This document shows, in pieces, positions 38,341-46,673 of a DNA stretch of 64,000 nucleotides. The DNA comes from Thalassovita aquimarina. Its GTDB lineage: Bacteria; Pseudomonadota; Alphaproteobacteria; Rhodobacterales; Rhodobacteraceae. Position numbers and translations under genes: made by a program. Location: the NCBI RefSeq assembly GCF_018219815.1, contig NZ_JADMKU010000014.1, positions 47,247 to 111,246 of the forward strand, given 5' to 3'. The notes beneath the pieces are model-generated. The model was not told the DNA's origin. It was given only the letters and a program-made list of their open reading frames with translations, and ran no database searches. The first letter of the stretch is position 1; each line of letters opens with the position of its first letter.

Positions 38341-38401
38341 GGGATCGACATAGCTAAAGCATGGGCCAAGCGAAAGGGGCGATGTTCACAACGGCATACT
38401 G

Positions 38402-38427
38402 TCACGGGTCGTGAAGTGTATCGACAC
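38402..38427. promoter_or_regulatory. Two short palindromes between zapE and MFS gene
   Basis: TCACG-GGT-CGTGA (38402-38414) and GTGTATCGACAC (38416-38427) lie next to each other, 60-85 bases before the MFS start at 38489. They could be operators for either divergent gene; no known regulator site recognised. Confidence 0.35.
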
Positions 38428-38488
38428 AAAGTCTGAATTGACCACCTGTTCATTTCCACCCATTTTGCACCGCGAACAGGAGGCCCCG

Positions 38489-39727
38489 ATGCAACAGCGC
38501 ACACCCCTTATGAACCCGGTCCTGATCGTGGGCTGCATCATCATCCTGACCGGATTCGCCATCCGCGCCAGTTTCGGCGTATTCCAGATCCCGATCGCCG
38601 AGGAATTCGGCTGGCTGCGTTCGAAATTCAGCCTGGCCATCGCGATCCAGAACCTCGCCTGGGGCATCGGCCAGCCGATCTTCGGCGCCATCGCCGAGAA
38701 ACTGGGCGACAAGCGGGCGATCGTGCTCGGGGCGCTGACCTATGCCCTGGGTCTGGTCCTGTCGTCCTGGTCGACCACGCCCTTGGCGCATCAGGTCTAC
38801 GAGGTCTTCGTCGGCTTCGGCATCGCCGGCACCGGGTTCGGGGTAATCCTGGCCGTGGTGGGCCGCGCGTCCTCGGACGAAAACCGGTCGATGTCGCTGG
38901 CCATCGCCACCGCCGCCGGGTCCGCCGGTCAGGTGTTCGGCGCGCCGCTGGCGGAATACCTGCTGCGCTTCATGTCCTGGCAAAGTGTGTTCCTCACCTT
39001 CGCCGCCTCGATCCTGCTGGTGCTGGTCTTCCTGCCGCTGATGCGAGCGCCAACCCCGGTCGCCAGCAAAGTCGAATTGCAGGAAAGCATGGGAGCGATC
39101 CTGCTGAAAGCGTTCAGGGATCCGTCCTATGCGATGATCTTCCTCGGGTTCTTTTCCTGCGGCTATCAGCTGGCCTTCGTCACCGCCCATTTCCCGGCCT
39201 TCGTGACCGAAATGTGCGGCCCGATCCTGCCCGGAGGTGTGCTGCATTCGGTCGGCATCACCACGACTTCGGCGCTTGGCGCGGTGGCGATTTCGCTGAT
39301 CGGGCTGGCCAATATCGGCGGCACGCTGTTCGCCGGCTGGCTGGGCAACCGCTTTTCCAAGAAATACCTTCTGGCGGGGATCTACACCCTGCGCACCTTC
39401 GTCGCCGCCGCCTTCATCCTGGTGCCGATGACGCCCGCGACGGTGATCCTGTTCTCGGTCTCGATGGGGGCGCTGTGGCTGGCCACGGTGCCGCTGACAT
39501 CCGGGTTGATCGCGCATCTTTACGGGCTGCGCTACATGGGGACGCTTTACGGCATCGTGTTCTTCAGCCACCAGTTGGGCAGCTTCATGGGCGTTTGGCT
39601 GGGCGGGCGGATGTATGACCTTTACGGATCCTATGAGGCGGTCTGGTGGATCGGTGTCGGAGTGGGGGCGTTTTCTGCGCTGATCCACCTGCCGGTGCGG
39701 GAAAAGCGGGTGGAAATCCTGACCTGA
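38489..39727 (+). CDS. MFS transporter (monocarboxylate/OFA-like)
   Basis: 412 aa with twelve predicted membrane segments. The N-terminal half (FAIRASFGVFQIPIAEEFG, SLAIAIQNLAWGIGQPIFG, EKLGDKRAIVLGAL) and GRASSDENRSMSLAIATAAGSAGQ resemble the oxalate/formate antiporter and monocarboxylate carrier group. The ATG at 38489 has AGGAGG eight bases upstream; a reading from 38411 is unnecessary. Substrate unknown. Confidence 0.88.
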   Translation: MQQRTPLMNPVLIVGCIIILTGFAIRASFGVFQIPIAEEFGWLRSKFSLAIAIQNLAWGIGQPIFGAIAEKLGDKRAIVLGALTYALGLVLSSWSTTPLAHQVYEVFVGFGIAGTGFGVILAVVGRASSDENRSMSLAIATAAGSAGQVFGAPLAEYLLRFMSWQSVFLTFAASILLVLVFLPLMRAPTPVASKVELQESMGAILLKAFRDPSYAMIFLGFFSCGYQLAFVTAHFPAFVTEMCGPILPGGVLHSVGITTTSALGAVAISLIGLANIGGTLFAGWLGNRFSKKYLLAGIYTLRTFVAAAFILVPMTPATVILFSVSMGALWLATVPLTSGLIAHLYGLRYMGTLYGIVFFSHQLGSFMGVWLGGRMYDLYGSYEAVWWIGVGVGAFSALIHLPVREKRVEILT

Positions 39728-39852
39728 TCGCGGGCCTGATGGAGCGCATTAAAGGACCGCACCCTCCCTCGGGTGGGCGCACCCAAGCTTCTTTGTTGGC
39801 AGTTTATCTTGAAGCCCCGCATGAACCCTGAACGGTATGCGACATCGCAAGT

Positions 39853-39879
39853 GCGCCCTCCCAAGGGGGGGGAGGGCGC
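39853..39879. terminator. Hairpin between convergent genes
   Basis: GCGCCCTCCC-AAGGGGG-GGGAGGGCGC, a perfect ten-base stem between the MFS gene and the convergent hydrolase gene. A related sequence (CCCTCCCTCGGGTGGGCGC) lies at about 39761-39781. No T-run; likely a bidirectional terminator. Confidence 0.55.
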
Positions 39880-39927
39880 GTCCCGGCGGCGCAGAGCGCC
39901 GCTGTTCGGGCCAATCGCAGGGCCAGC

Positions 39928-40848
39928 CTAGCTTTCCGACAGAAACGCCCGCATCGCCGCTATCACCTCGCCGGTATGGGTGTAGGTCACGCCATGCCCC
40001 GCCCCCGCGACCACCACATGTTGCGCCCCCGGGTTCCAGCGCTCCAGCGCCGACTTGGCGCGGATCGGGATCACCGTGTCCCCGGCGCCCCAGATCGCCA
40101 GCACCGGCAGGCCCGCCGCCGCGACGGCGCGGTGGTCATCCTCCTGCACCTGTCCCAGCATATGGCGGAGCGACGACAGCACCGCCGGGATGAAGCCGCG
40201 CCAGCGCAGTTCGGCCTGCTGCAGATCGACGATACCGGGCACCGATGTCGGCAGGTCGCGTTCCGCCTCAGTTCCCTTGCGATGGGCGCGCGGGAAACTG
40301 ACCTGCATCAGCCAGTCGCCCAGCACGGGCACTGCCCGCACCAGCCGCGCCATACGCCCCAGCAACGGTTCGGTCCCCGCCGGGGCCAGCAGGATCAACC
40401 GCCTAACCCGGCCGGGATTAGCGGCGGCAAAGGCCGCAGAAATCGCACCCCCCATCGAATAGCCGACCAAGGTGAATCCGTCCGCGACGCCCTGATCTTT
40501 CAGCAGGTCCTCAAGCTGACGCAGGAAAAACGCCCGGTCCTGCGCGCCCCCGGGCCGGTCGGAAAACCCGCGCCCGTAAAGATCATAGCTCAGCACCCGG
40601 TATCCCTGCTGCACCAGCCCCTCGGCGACGCCCTGCCAGACGAAAGACGGCGTGGTCAGGCCATGCACCAGAACCACGACCGACCCGTTCTCGGGCCCCT
40701 GCCAGCGGTAGTGGGTAACGCCCTGCGACAGCGCAGCGAAATCGCCCGGCGCCGACTGCCGCGCCGCCGCGCCCATGCGCAGGCGCAGCGCCTCACGCAG
40801 GAAGGGCGCCACCAGGACGCCCGCGGCAAGCGTGAGACCCCAGTTCAC
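39928..40848 (-). CDS. Alpha/beta hydrolase
   Basis: 306 aa. Oxyanion region VVVLVHGLTTPSFVW, nucleophile elbow GYSMGG, acid in IWGAGDTVIP and catalytic His in GAGHGVTY. The first 20 residues form a hydrophobic segment (LTLAAGVLVAPFLREAL), possibly a membrane anchor. Substrate unknown. It overlaps the ornithine-cyclodeaminase homologue by four bases, so it is the last gene of a five-gene coupled run that begins at fghA (43658). Confidence 0.87.
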   Translation of the reverse strand: MNWGLTLAAGVLVAPFLREALRLRMGAAARQSAPGDFAALSQGVTHYRWQGPENGSVVVLVHGLTTPSFVWQGVAEGLVQQGYRVLSYDLYGRGFSDRPGGAQDRAFFLRQLEDLLKDQGVADGFTLVGYSMGGAISAAFAAANPGRVRRLILLAPAGTEPLLGRMARLVRAVPVLGDWLMQVSFPRAHRKGTEAERDLPTSVPGIVDLQQAELRWRGFIPAVLSSLRHMLGQVQEDDHRAVAAAGLPVLAIWGAGDTVIPIRAKSALERWNPGAQHVVVAGAGHGVTYTHTGEVIAAMRAFLSES

Positions 40849-41762
40849 TGCGCCGCCTGCCAGCGATCGAAGATATAGCGTCCGGTCATCAGGTCCAGAT
40901 GCGCGCCGCCGCCGTTCTTGAACAGGGTGATGTCGTCATCGGACCGCCGCGCGAAGGCACCCAGATCGTAATAGTCGGCCACGAGGTGATCCCGGGTGAT
41001 CGCGCCGGTTCGCAGCGGAATCTCGATTTCGCCGATATGGCCGATCGTGGTGCCAAAATTGTCGACGAAGACCCGCGCCCGCTGCAACGCTTCGTCATCG
41101 GCTTCGCGCATGTCGGGGCGGTAGGCGCCGATCAGGTCGACATGTTGCCCCGGCTGCAGCCATGCGCCCTTCAACACCGGTTCCGTGCTCATCGTGGCGC
41201 TGGTGACGATGTCGGCGCCGCGCACCGCCGTTTCGAGGTCATAAGCAACCCGCATGCCGGGGAATTCCGCCGCCATCTTCTCAGCATTCTCGATCGTACG
41301 GTTCCAGACGGTGAATTCGGCCTCGGGAAAGGCCGCGCCATAGGCCTGCCGCAGCGACCGGCTCACCGTGCCCGCGCCGACGATCAGGATCTTGCGGCTG
41401 TCGGGCCGCGCCAGCCGGGTCGCCGCCAGCAGGCTGTCGCCGGCGGTTTTCCACTTGGTCACCAAATGGAAATCGACCATCGCTTCCAGCATCCCGTCGC
41501 GGTCGCCGTAAAGCGCCATGCCGCCATTGACCACCGGTTTGTCCTGCTTCGGATTACCGGGGAAGATCGTCGCCGATTTCACCGCCAATCCCAACCCGTC
41601 GATCCAGGCCGCCCGGTTCAGCAGCGTGTCATCGCCGCGATACAGGAAACTGTCCGCGACCTCAGCCTTGGGCAATTTATGCCCCTCCGCCAGCGCCTCG
41701 ATGAATCCGATCCAGTCGAGCAGATTTTCGCCTTCTTCGAATGGGATAATGGGAATGCTCAT
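40845..41762 (-). CDS. Ornithine cyclodeaminase / mu-crystallin family protein
   Basis: 305 aa. Rossmann stretch KILIVGAGTVSRSLRQAYGAAF, substrate-side KSATIFPGNP and GGMALYGDRDGMLEAMVD, then AVRGADIVTSATMSTEPVLKG. Family members are ornithine cyclodeaminases, alanine or other imino-acid reductases; NAD(P) is the cofactor. The exact reaction is uncertain. The ATG at 41762 overlaps the HAD gene stop by four bases and gives the usual length. Confidence 0.88.
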   Translation of the reverse strand: MSIPIIPFEEGENLLDWIGFIEALAEGHKLPKAEVADSFLYRGDDTLLNRAAWIDGLGLAVKSATIFPGNPKQDKPVVNGGMALYGDRDGMLEAMVDFHLVTKWKTAGDSLLAATRLARPDSRKILIVGAGTVSRSLRQAYGAAFPEAEFTVWNRTIENAEKMAAEFPGMRVAYDLETAVRGADIVTSATMSTEPVLKGAWLQPGQHVDLIGAYRPDMREADDEALQRARVFVDNFGTTIGHIGEIEIPLRTGAITRDHLVADYYDLGAFARRSDDDITLFKNGGGAHLDLMTGRYIFDRWQAAQ

Positions 41763-42379
41763 GCCGCTTCCTCCTCGTTCAGAATTCCATGTTCGACCAG
41801 GCAGTCGGCCCAGCCCTGCGGGTGTTCGAACAGATGCACGCGCCAACCGCGTTGCCGCGCCGCTTCGATATTTTCCGCCTTGTCGTCGGTGAAAAGCAAT
41901 TCCCCGGGCGCAAAGCCGCTGCCCTGTTCCAGCGCGGCGTAGATGCCCGGACCGGGCTTGATTGCCTTCAGATGCGCCGACACGTAACGCTGATCGAACA
42001 GGTCGAGGAACGGGTAATGCGCCCGCGCGATCTCGAACGTCTCCGCGCCGAAATTGCTGAGCGCCAGAACCAGCACGCCCTTGGCCTTCAATGCCATGAG
42101 CAGCCGCACCGAGTGCGGAATCTCGGGACTGGCCATTTCGATCCAGCGATCGGCCCAGAGTGCGATCTCGTTGCCGAATTCGGGGTGCCTGCACGCCGCT
42201 TCCGCAAAGGTTTCATGCAGTCGCTCACCCGCGTCGACCCGCAGGTTCAGCCCGTGCAGATCGACCGCATCGAACAACGCCTTGCGCCGCTCCGGCCCGA
42301 TCACGCCGTCATAAAATCCTTCGGGGTCGTATTCGATCAACACCCGGCCGATATCGAACACCACCGCCTTGGGCATCAC
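41759..42379 (-). CDS. HAD-superfamily (IA) hydrolase
   Basis: 206 aa. Motif [12 protein letters not shown] contains the nucleophile Asp, but the usual second Asp is replaced by Gly as in the YihX-like group (DIGNV). Motif II LSNF, motif III Lys in [10 protein letters not shown] and motif [14 protein letters not shown] are present. Probably a small-molecule phosphatase; substrate unknown. Coupled on both sides by 4-base overlaps. Confidence 0.88.
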   Translation of the reverse strand: MMPKAVVFDIGRVLIEYDPEGFYDGVIGPERRKALFDAVDLHGLNLRVDAGERLHETFAEAACRHPEFGNEIALWADRWIEMASPEIPHSVRLLMALKAKGVLVLALSNFGAETFEIARAHYPFLDLFDQRYVSAHLKAIKPGPGIYAALEQGSGFAPGELLFTDDKAENIEAARQRGWRVHLFEHPQGWADCLVEHGILNEEEAA

Positions 42380-42831
42380 CGCGTTCCCTTCGCCTTGCGC
42401 AACACCCGTTCCAAGGCATCGAGGAACCGCGACCGGTCCGCCTTGGAAAAGGCCCTGCCGCCGCCCTGCCGGAACGGATCCGACGCTCGCAGATCGGTCA
42501 TCAGGTCACGGGTGGCCAAAGCGTTGCTGACATTGGCCTCGGTCAACGCTTCGCCGTTCGGTTTCAGCACCTGCGCCCCTGCCGCCACGCATTTCGCCGC
42601 CAAGGGAATGTCCCCCGTCACCACAACGTCGCCCGGCCCGGCGCGTTCGGCGATCCACATGTCGGCCACGTCCGGACCTTCGGGAACGATCACCGTTTCG
42701 ACCAGAGGATTGACCGACGGGCGCAGCCCGCCATTGCTGACCAGATACATCGACACCCGATGCCGGGTCGCCACCCGTTCGGCCTCGGCCTTCACCGGGC
42801 AGGCGTCGGCGTCGATGTAAAGCGCGGTCAT
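42376..42831 (-). CDS. YaiI/YqxD family (DUF188) protein
   Basis: 151 aa. [17 protein letters not shown] is the family signature, followed by [31 protein letters not shown] and a C-terminal [28 protein letters not shown]. The fold is a PIN-like domain with conserved aspartates, so a nuclease role is possible but unproven. Overlaps fghA and the HAD gene by four bases each. Confidence 0.94.
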   Translation of the reverse strand: MTALYIDADACPVKAEAERVATRHRVSMYLVSNGGLRPSVNPLVETVIVPEGPDVADMWIAERAGPGDVVVTGDIPLAAKCVAAGAQVLKPNGEALTEANVSNALATRDLMTDLRASDPFRQGGGRAFSKADRSRFLDALERVLRKAKGTR

Positions 42832-43658
42832 TCGTACAGCGCCTCGGCGTGGAACGAAACGTGGTCCTCGATGAAGCTGGAGACGAAGAAATAGCTGTGA
42901 TCGTATCCTTTCTGCAGCCGCAGCGTCGCCGGAACGCGGCGCGTGTTCACCGCCTCGGCAAAGGCTTCGGGCATCAGAAGATCGACGAACTGGTCGGTGC
43001 TGCCGGTATCGACCAGCAGCGGGATATCCAGCCCCTTCTCGCGCATCAGCAGCGTTGCGTCATGCACCGCCCAGGTGCTTTCGTCATCGCCCAGGTAAGC
43101 CCCCAGCTGCTTGCGGCCCCAGTCGCTCGCCGTCGGGTGGCAGATCGGCGAAAAGGCCGAAACGGAGCGGAACCGGCCCGGCAGCGACATCGCCAGCGTC
43201 AGCGCGCCATGCCCGCCCATCGAATGGCCGGTGATCGACTGGCGATCCTCGTCGATGTTGAAATCGCCGGTGATCAGCCGCGGCAATTCATCGGCGACGT
43301 AATCCCACATTCGGAAATGCGGCGCCCAGGGATCCTGCGTGGCGTTGACGTAGAACCCCGCGCCCTGGCCCAGGTCGTAAGCCTCGTCGTCGGCCACGCC
43401 TTCGCCGCGCGGCGACGTATCGGGAAAGACCAAAGCGATCCCCTGCTCGGCCGCCCAGGCCTGCGCACCGGCCTTGACCATGGCGTTTTCATGGGTGCAG
43501 GTCAGCCCCGACAGGTACCACAGCACCGGCACCGGATGATCCTCGGCCTCCTCGGGCAGGAACAGCCCGAAGGTCATGTCGCAGCCGGTGGCCTTCGAGG
43601 GATGTCTGTAAACCCCCTGCACGCCGCCGAAACACCTGTTTTCAGAAATGGTTTCCAT
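42828..43658 (-). CDS. fghA: S-formylglutathione hydrolase
   Basis: 276 aa esterase-D family. [10 protein letters not shown] (oxyanion region), nucleophile Ser146 in [11 protein letters not shown], acid in DTGSTDQF and His in [16 protein letters not shown] are all as expected. It splits S-formylglutathione to formate and glutathione, the second step of glutathione-dependent formaldehyde oxidation. The partner dehydrogenase is at 47512-48624. The ATG at 43658 has GGGAG upstream. First gene of a coupled run of five. Confidence 0.95.
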   Translation of the reverse strand: METISENRCFGGVQGVYRHPSKATGCDMTFGLFLPEEAEDHPVPVLWYLSGLTCTHENAMVKAGAQAWAAEQGIALVFPDTSPRGEGVADDEAYDLGQGAGFYVNATQDPWAPHFRMWDYVADELPRLITGDFNIDEDRQSITGHSMGGHGALTLAMSLPGRFRSVSAFSPICHPTASDWGRKQLGAYLGDDESTWAVHDATLLMREKGLDIPLLVDTGSTDQFVDLLMPEAFAEAVNTRRVPATLRLQKGYDHSYFFVSSFIEDHVSFHAEALYE

Positions 43659-43722
43659 CACGCTCTCCCATCCGGTTTGCCTCATGGCTAACCCAGCACC
43701 GGGAGCACGGCAAGCACCGGTG

Positions 43723-44646
43723 TCAGCCGACCCAGGCGATCACCGCCGAAACGGTGAAAATGCTCAACGCGGTGGAAATCAGGATCGTCGCCGACACCCG
43801 GTGCGGCGCGACGCCGTAATGCTGCGCCAGGATATAGACGTTCCCGGCCACCGGCAGCGCCGCGGCGGCGATCATCACGCCCGCCGCGTAACGCTCCACC
43901 CCGAACAGGAGCAACGCCGCCCCGGCCACCGCCAGCGGGTGCAGCACCAGCTTGCAGAAGGACAGCCAACCCGCCGTGGTCAGCCGCTCGGCCGATTTCG
44001 AGGCCAGCGAGGCGCCGATGGCGAACAGCGCCCCGGGTGTCGCCGCCGCGCCCAGGATCGACACGAATTCGTTCAGCGGGTCCGGGATCGGGATTTCCAG
44101 CGCCGCCCAGCTCAGTCCGATGGCGATCGACACGATCATCGGGTTTTTCAGCAATCCCAGCCCGACGGTGCGCAGGACACCCAACGACACCCGCCCGTCG
44201 CGCGACCCGGTGATCAGGATCACGATCAGGCTGCCGAACACGATCAGGTCCACCGCCAGAACCAGCATGACCGGCCCGATCGCCTGTGGCCCCAACAGCA
44301 GCACCAGCATCGGCACACCGAGAAACCCCACATTGCCGATCACCGCGCATTGCGCCTCGACTGCCGCCTCCTCCACCCCGCGCCCGCGGATGAGCGTGAC
44401 GGCGGTCGCCAGCAGGTAAATCGCCGCCGTTCCGCTGAGATAGGCCAGAATGAATTTCGCATCGTAAATTTCGGCCAAGGACAGGTTGGCCGAAAACCGG
44501 AACAGCATCGCGGACAGCGCGAAGTAGAACACGAACCGGGTCAGCCAGGCGGTGGCGTCCTCGGGGAAGAACCGCGTCCGCCCGGCGCCATAGCCCAGCC
44601 CGATGATCAGGAAGAAGGGCAACGTCTTGAGAAAGATTTCAACCAT
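43723..44646 (-). CDS. AEC-family (auxin efflux carrier) transporter, second copy
   Basis: 307 aa with ten predicted membrane segments: LPFFLIIGLGYGAGRTRFF, FYFALSAMLFRFSA, NVGFLGVPMLVLLLG, NPMIVSIAIGLSW, GALFAIGASLA, KLVLHPLAVAGAALLLFGV, AALPVAGNVYILAQHYG. The pattern is that of malonate/organic-acid type carriers. It is only distantly similar to the AEC protein at 21167. Substrate unknown; 64 bases before fghA on the same strand. Confidence 0.9.
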   Translation of the reverse strand: MVEIFLKTLPFFLIIGLGYGAGRTRFFPEDATAWLTRFVFYFALSAMLFRFSANLSLAEIYDAKFILAYLSGTAAIYLLATAVTLIRGRGVEEAAVEAQCAVIGNVGFLGVPMLVLLLGPQAIGPVMLVLAVDLIVFGSLIVILITGSRDGRVSLGVLRTVGLGLLKNPMIVSIAIGLSWAALEIPIPDPLNEFVSILGAAATPGALFAIGASLASKSAERLTTAGWLSFCKLVLHPLAVAGAALLLFGVERYAAGVMIAAAALPVAGNVYILAQHYGVAPHRVSATILISTALSIFTVSAVIAWVG

Positions 44647-44748
44647 GCAGCCTGCCTAGCACGGCCGCGCGCCGGGTCAATCCTTTTGCGCCTGCGGCGG
44701 GCGGGGCAAGGGGGCTGTCCGCCCCCTCTTGGCCATACGGCCAATTCA

Positions 44749-44777
44749 CCCCCGAGGATATTTTCGAAAAGAAGAAG
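44749..44777 (+). repeat. Intergenic repeat element, copy A
   Basis: CCCCCGAGGATATTTTCG followed by AAAAGAAGAAG. It matches copy B at 44896-44923 in inverted orientation with three mismatches and one gap. I recall this kind of element (C5-G-GATATTT-N-AAGAAGAAG next to G5GC hairpins) downstream of many genes in Rhodobacterales. Confidence 0.7.
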
Positions 44778-44895
44778 AAACCAAGCGTTAACGTTAATGC
44801 GCTAGGCATATCTCGCGGTACAGGCGGGGACGCCGATGACCGTAAAAGGAGAAGCCCCCTGTGTCCCGTTTCCAGCGCAGGGGGTGATTCCGTGA

Positions 44896-44923
44896 CTTCT
44901 TCTTTTTGCAAATATCCCGGGGG
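44896..44923 (-). repeat. Intergenic repeat element, copy B (inverted)
   Basis: On the minus strand: CCCCCGGGATATTTGCAAAA then AGAAGAAG. Together with copy A it brackets 118 bases of unique sequence. Downstream GC hairpins flank both copies on the outer side. Confidence 0.7.
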
Positions 44924-44956
44924 AGTCGCGGCTTGCCGCGACGGGGGCAGCGCCCC

Positions 44957-45931
44957 CTAACCCGATCCGATCAGGACGCCCGCCGCAAACACCAGCACCC
45001 CGCCCAGCACCACCTGCAAGGTGGCACGGAAAAACGGCGTATCCATGTATTTGTTCTGGATCCAGGCGATCGCCCAAAGTTCGATGAACACCACGATGAA
45101 GGCGGTCACGGTCGCGGTCCAGAAATCCGGGATCAGATAGGGCAGCGCGTGGCCCAAGCCCCCCACCATCGTCATGATGCCCGAGGCGAAGCCGCGCTTG
45201 ATCGGCGACCCCCGACCCGACAATTCGCCGTCATCCGAGGCCGCCTCGGTGAAGCCCATGGAAATCCCCGCCCCGACCGAGGCCGCCAATCCGACCAGGA
45301 AGGTAGTCCAGGTGTCTTGGGTGGCAAAGGCGGTGGCGAAAATCGGCGCCAGCGTCGATACCGATCCGTCCATCAGCCCAGCCAGGCCCGGCTGCACCCA
45401 GGTCAGAACGAATTGACGATGCGCCGCTCGGTCTTCCTCTCCGCGGGTATCTTCGTCGAGCAAATCCTCTGCCAAGCCCTCGGCGTGATGCGCATGGCCC
45501 GCCTCGGCCGCCGCCAGGTCGCCCAGCAATTTGCGCGTCGCGGCATCGGTGCTGCGCTTGGCCGCCGCCAGGTAGAAATGTTCGGCATCGCGTTCCATCG
45601 CCTCGGCCTCTTCCCGGATCCGGTCGAGGCCCAGGTTTTCGACCAGCCACACCGGGCGGCGCGCGTAATAACCCGCCACGTGTTCGCGGCGGATCAGCGG
45701 GATGACCGAACCGAAGCGGTTCTCATGCATCGAGATCAGTCGCTGGCGATGGTCGTCTTCTTCAGCCGCCATTTCTTCGAACAGTTTCGCGGAATCGGGA
45801 AAGTCGGAGCGCAACCGTTCGGCATAGCTGCGGTAGATGCGGGCGTCGTCCTCTTCCGAAGATATCGCCAGGGCCAAAACTTCCTGTTCGCTCAGATCCT
45901 TGAAATGTCTCCGCTGAATGGAAAAGCGCAT
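44957..45931 (-). CDS. mbfA: Membrane-bound ferritin / iron exporter MbfA
   Basis: 324 aa. The N-terminal 165 residues are a rubrerythrin-like ferritin domain with di-iron ligand clusters (SSEEDDARIYRSYAERL, FEEMAAEEDDHRQRL, AEAMERDAEHFY, AAAEAGHAHHAE). The C-terminal part is a VIT1/CCC1-type transporter (GLMDGSVSTLAPIFATAFA, GAGISMGFTEAASDDGE, GGLGHALPYLIPDFW). In Bradyrhizobium and Agrobacterium MbfA exports iron and protects against peroxide. A perfect Irr-type box lies 12 bases upstream, so iron-dependent repression is likely. Confidence 0.94.
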   Translation of the reverse strand: MRFSIQRRHFKDLSEQEVLALAISSEEDDARIYRSYAERLRSDFPDSAKLFEEMAAEEDDHRQRLISMHENRFGSVIPLIRREHVAGYYARRPVWLVENLGLDRIREEAEAMERDAEHFYLAAAKRSTDAATRKLLGDLAAAEAGHAHHAEGLAEDLLDEDTRGEEDRAAHRQFVLTWVQPGLAGLMDGSVSTLAPIFATAFATQDTWTTFLVGLAASVGAGISMGFTEAASDDGELSGRGSPIKRGFASGIMTMVGGLGHALPYLIPDFWTATVTAFIVVFIELWAIAWIQNKYMDTPFFRATLQVVLGGVLVFAAGVLIGSG

Positions 45932-45943
45932 GGTTACCCCTCT

Positions 45944-45958
45944 TTAGAATAATTCTAA
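45944..45958. promoter_or_regulatory. Irr box (iron control element) of mbfA
   Basis: TTAGAAT-A-ATTCTAA, a perfect 15-base palindrome that fits the ICE consensus TTTAGAA-N3-TTCTAAA recognised by Irr in rhizobia and Rhodobacterales. It begins 12 bases before the mbfA start codon, where binding would block transcription when iron is low. Confidence 0.85.
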
Positions 45959-45999
45959 GTTATCCGGTTGCGCCACGGGCTGCAAGACGCGCCTTGATG

Positions 46000-46018
46000 A
46001 AACTGAACCGATCAGTTT
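46000..46018. promoter_or_regulatory. Inverted repeat before the tetR gene (likely self-operator)
   Basis: AAACTGA-ACCGA-TCAGTTT, perfect seven-base arms, ending 28 bases before the TetR start. Position and symmetry fit an operator for that regulator. Confidence 0.55.
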
Positions 46019-46046
46019 ATAGTCGCCCTCCAAGCAAAGGACGCCC

Positions 46047-46667
46047 ATGAGCACCGCCACCAAAGCCGTCATTCGCACCGGACGCAAGTTCGAACAGGTC
46101 CTGCAGGGGGCGCGGCAGGTATTCATGACCGACGGATACGAAGGCGCCAGCGTCGATGACATCGCCAAGGCGGCAGGCGTGTCGAAGGCGACGCTTTACA
46201 GCTATTTCCCCGACAAGCGCCTGCTGTTCATGGAAGTGGCGCGCAGCGAATGCGACCGGCAGGCGTACGAGACCGCGGAACCGACCGATTTCAATGCCCC
46301 GCCGCGTGACATCCTGCGCCTGCTCGGGCGCAAGACGCTGGAAATCATCACCTCGGAATTTTCGCAGCGGATTTTCCGGATCTGTGTCGGCGAATCCGAA
46401 CGCTTCCCCGAGCTTGGCCGCGAATTCTACCAGACCGGCCCGCTGGAGGGGCGGCGGCGGCTGAGCGAATACCTGCGTCGCAGCTGCGCCCGCGGCGAGT
46501 TGCAAATCGAGGATTTCGACCTCGCCGCAGACCAGTTCATCGAATTGTGCAGGGTCGATATATTCCCGCGCGTGATCCTCGGCGTCGACACCGAGTTCTC
46601 GCAGGCGGAAATCGACCGGGTCGTGGACGGCGCGGTCGACATGTTCATGGCCCGCTACGGCACCTGA
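46047..46667 (+). CDS. TetR-family transcriptional regulator
   Basis: 206 aa. HTH: GASVDDIAKAAGVSKATLYSYFPDKRLLF at about 33-61 in reduced spacing, within an N-terminal helix bundle. The ligand domain (TSEFSQRIFRICVGESERFPELGREFYQ) resembles the TetR_C group with AcrR-like members. Divergent from mbfA; the target genes are not evident because the next plus-strand gene is far away. Probably self-regulated through the inverted repeat at 46000. Confidence 0.92.
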   Translation: MSTATKAVIRTGRKFEQVLQGARQVFMTDGYEGASVDDIAKAAGVSKATLYSYFPDKRLLFMEVARSECDRQAYETAEPTDFNAPPRDILRLLGRKTLEIITSEFSQRIFRICVGESERFPELGREFYQTGPLEGRRRLSEYLRRSCARGELQIEDFDLAADQFIELCRVDIFPRVILGVDTEFSQAEIDRVVDGAVDMFMARYGT

Positions 46668-46673
46668 GCCCGG

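Larger units (their letters stand above)
44647..44956. other. Intergenic region with Rhodobacterales-type repeats
   Basis: 310 bases without a gene. Contains two inverted copies of an AT/GA-rich element (listed separately), GC-rich hairpins such as GGGGGCAGCGCCCCC (44943-44957) and GGGGGC-TGTCC-GCCCCC (44710-44726), and TTAACGTTAA (44788-44797). It lies upstream of the AEC gene and downstream of mbfA, both on the minus strand. Confidence 0.65.
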
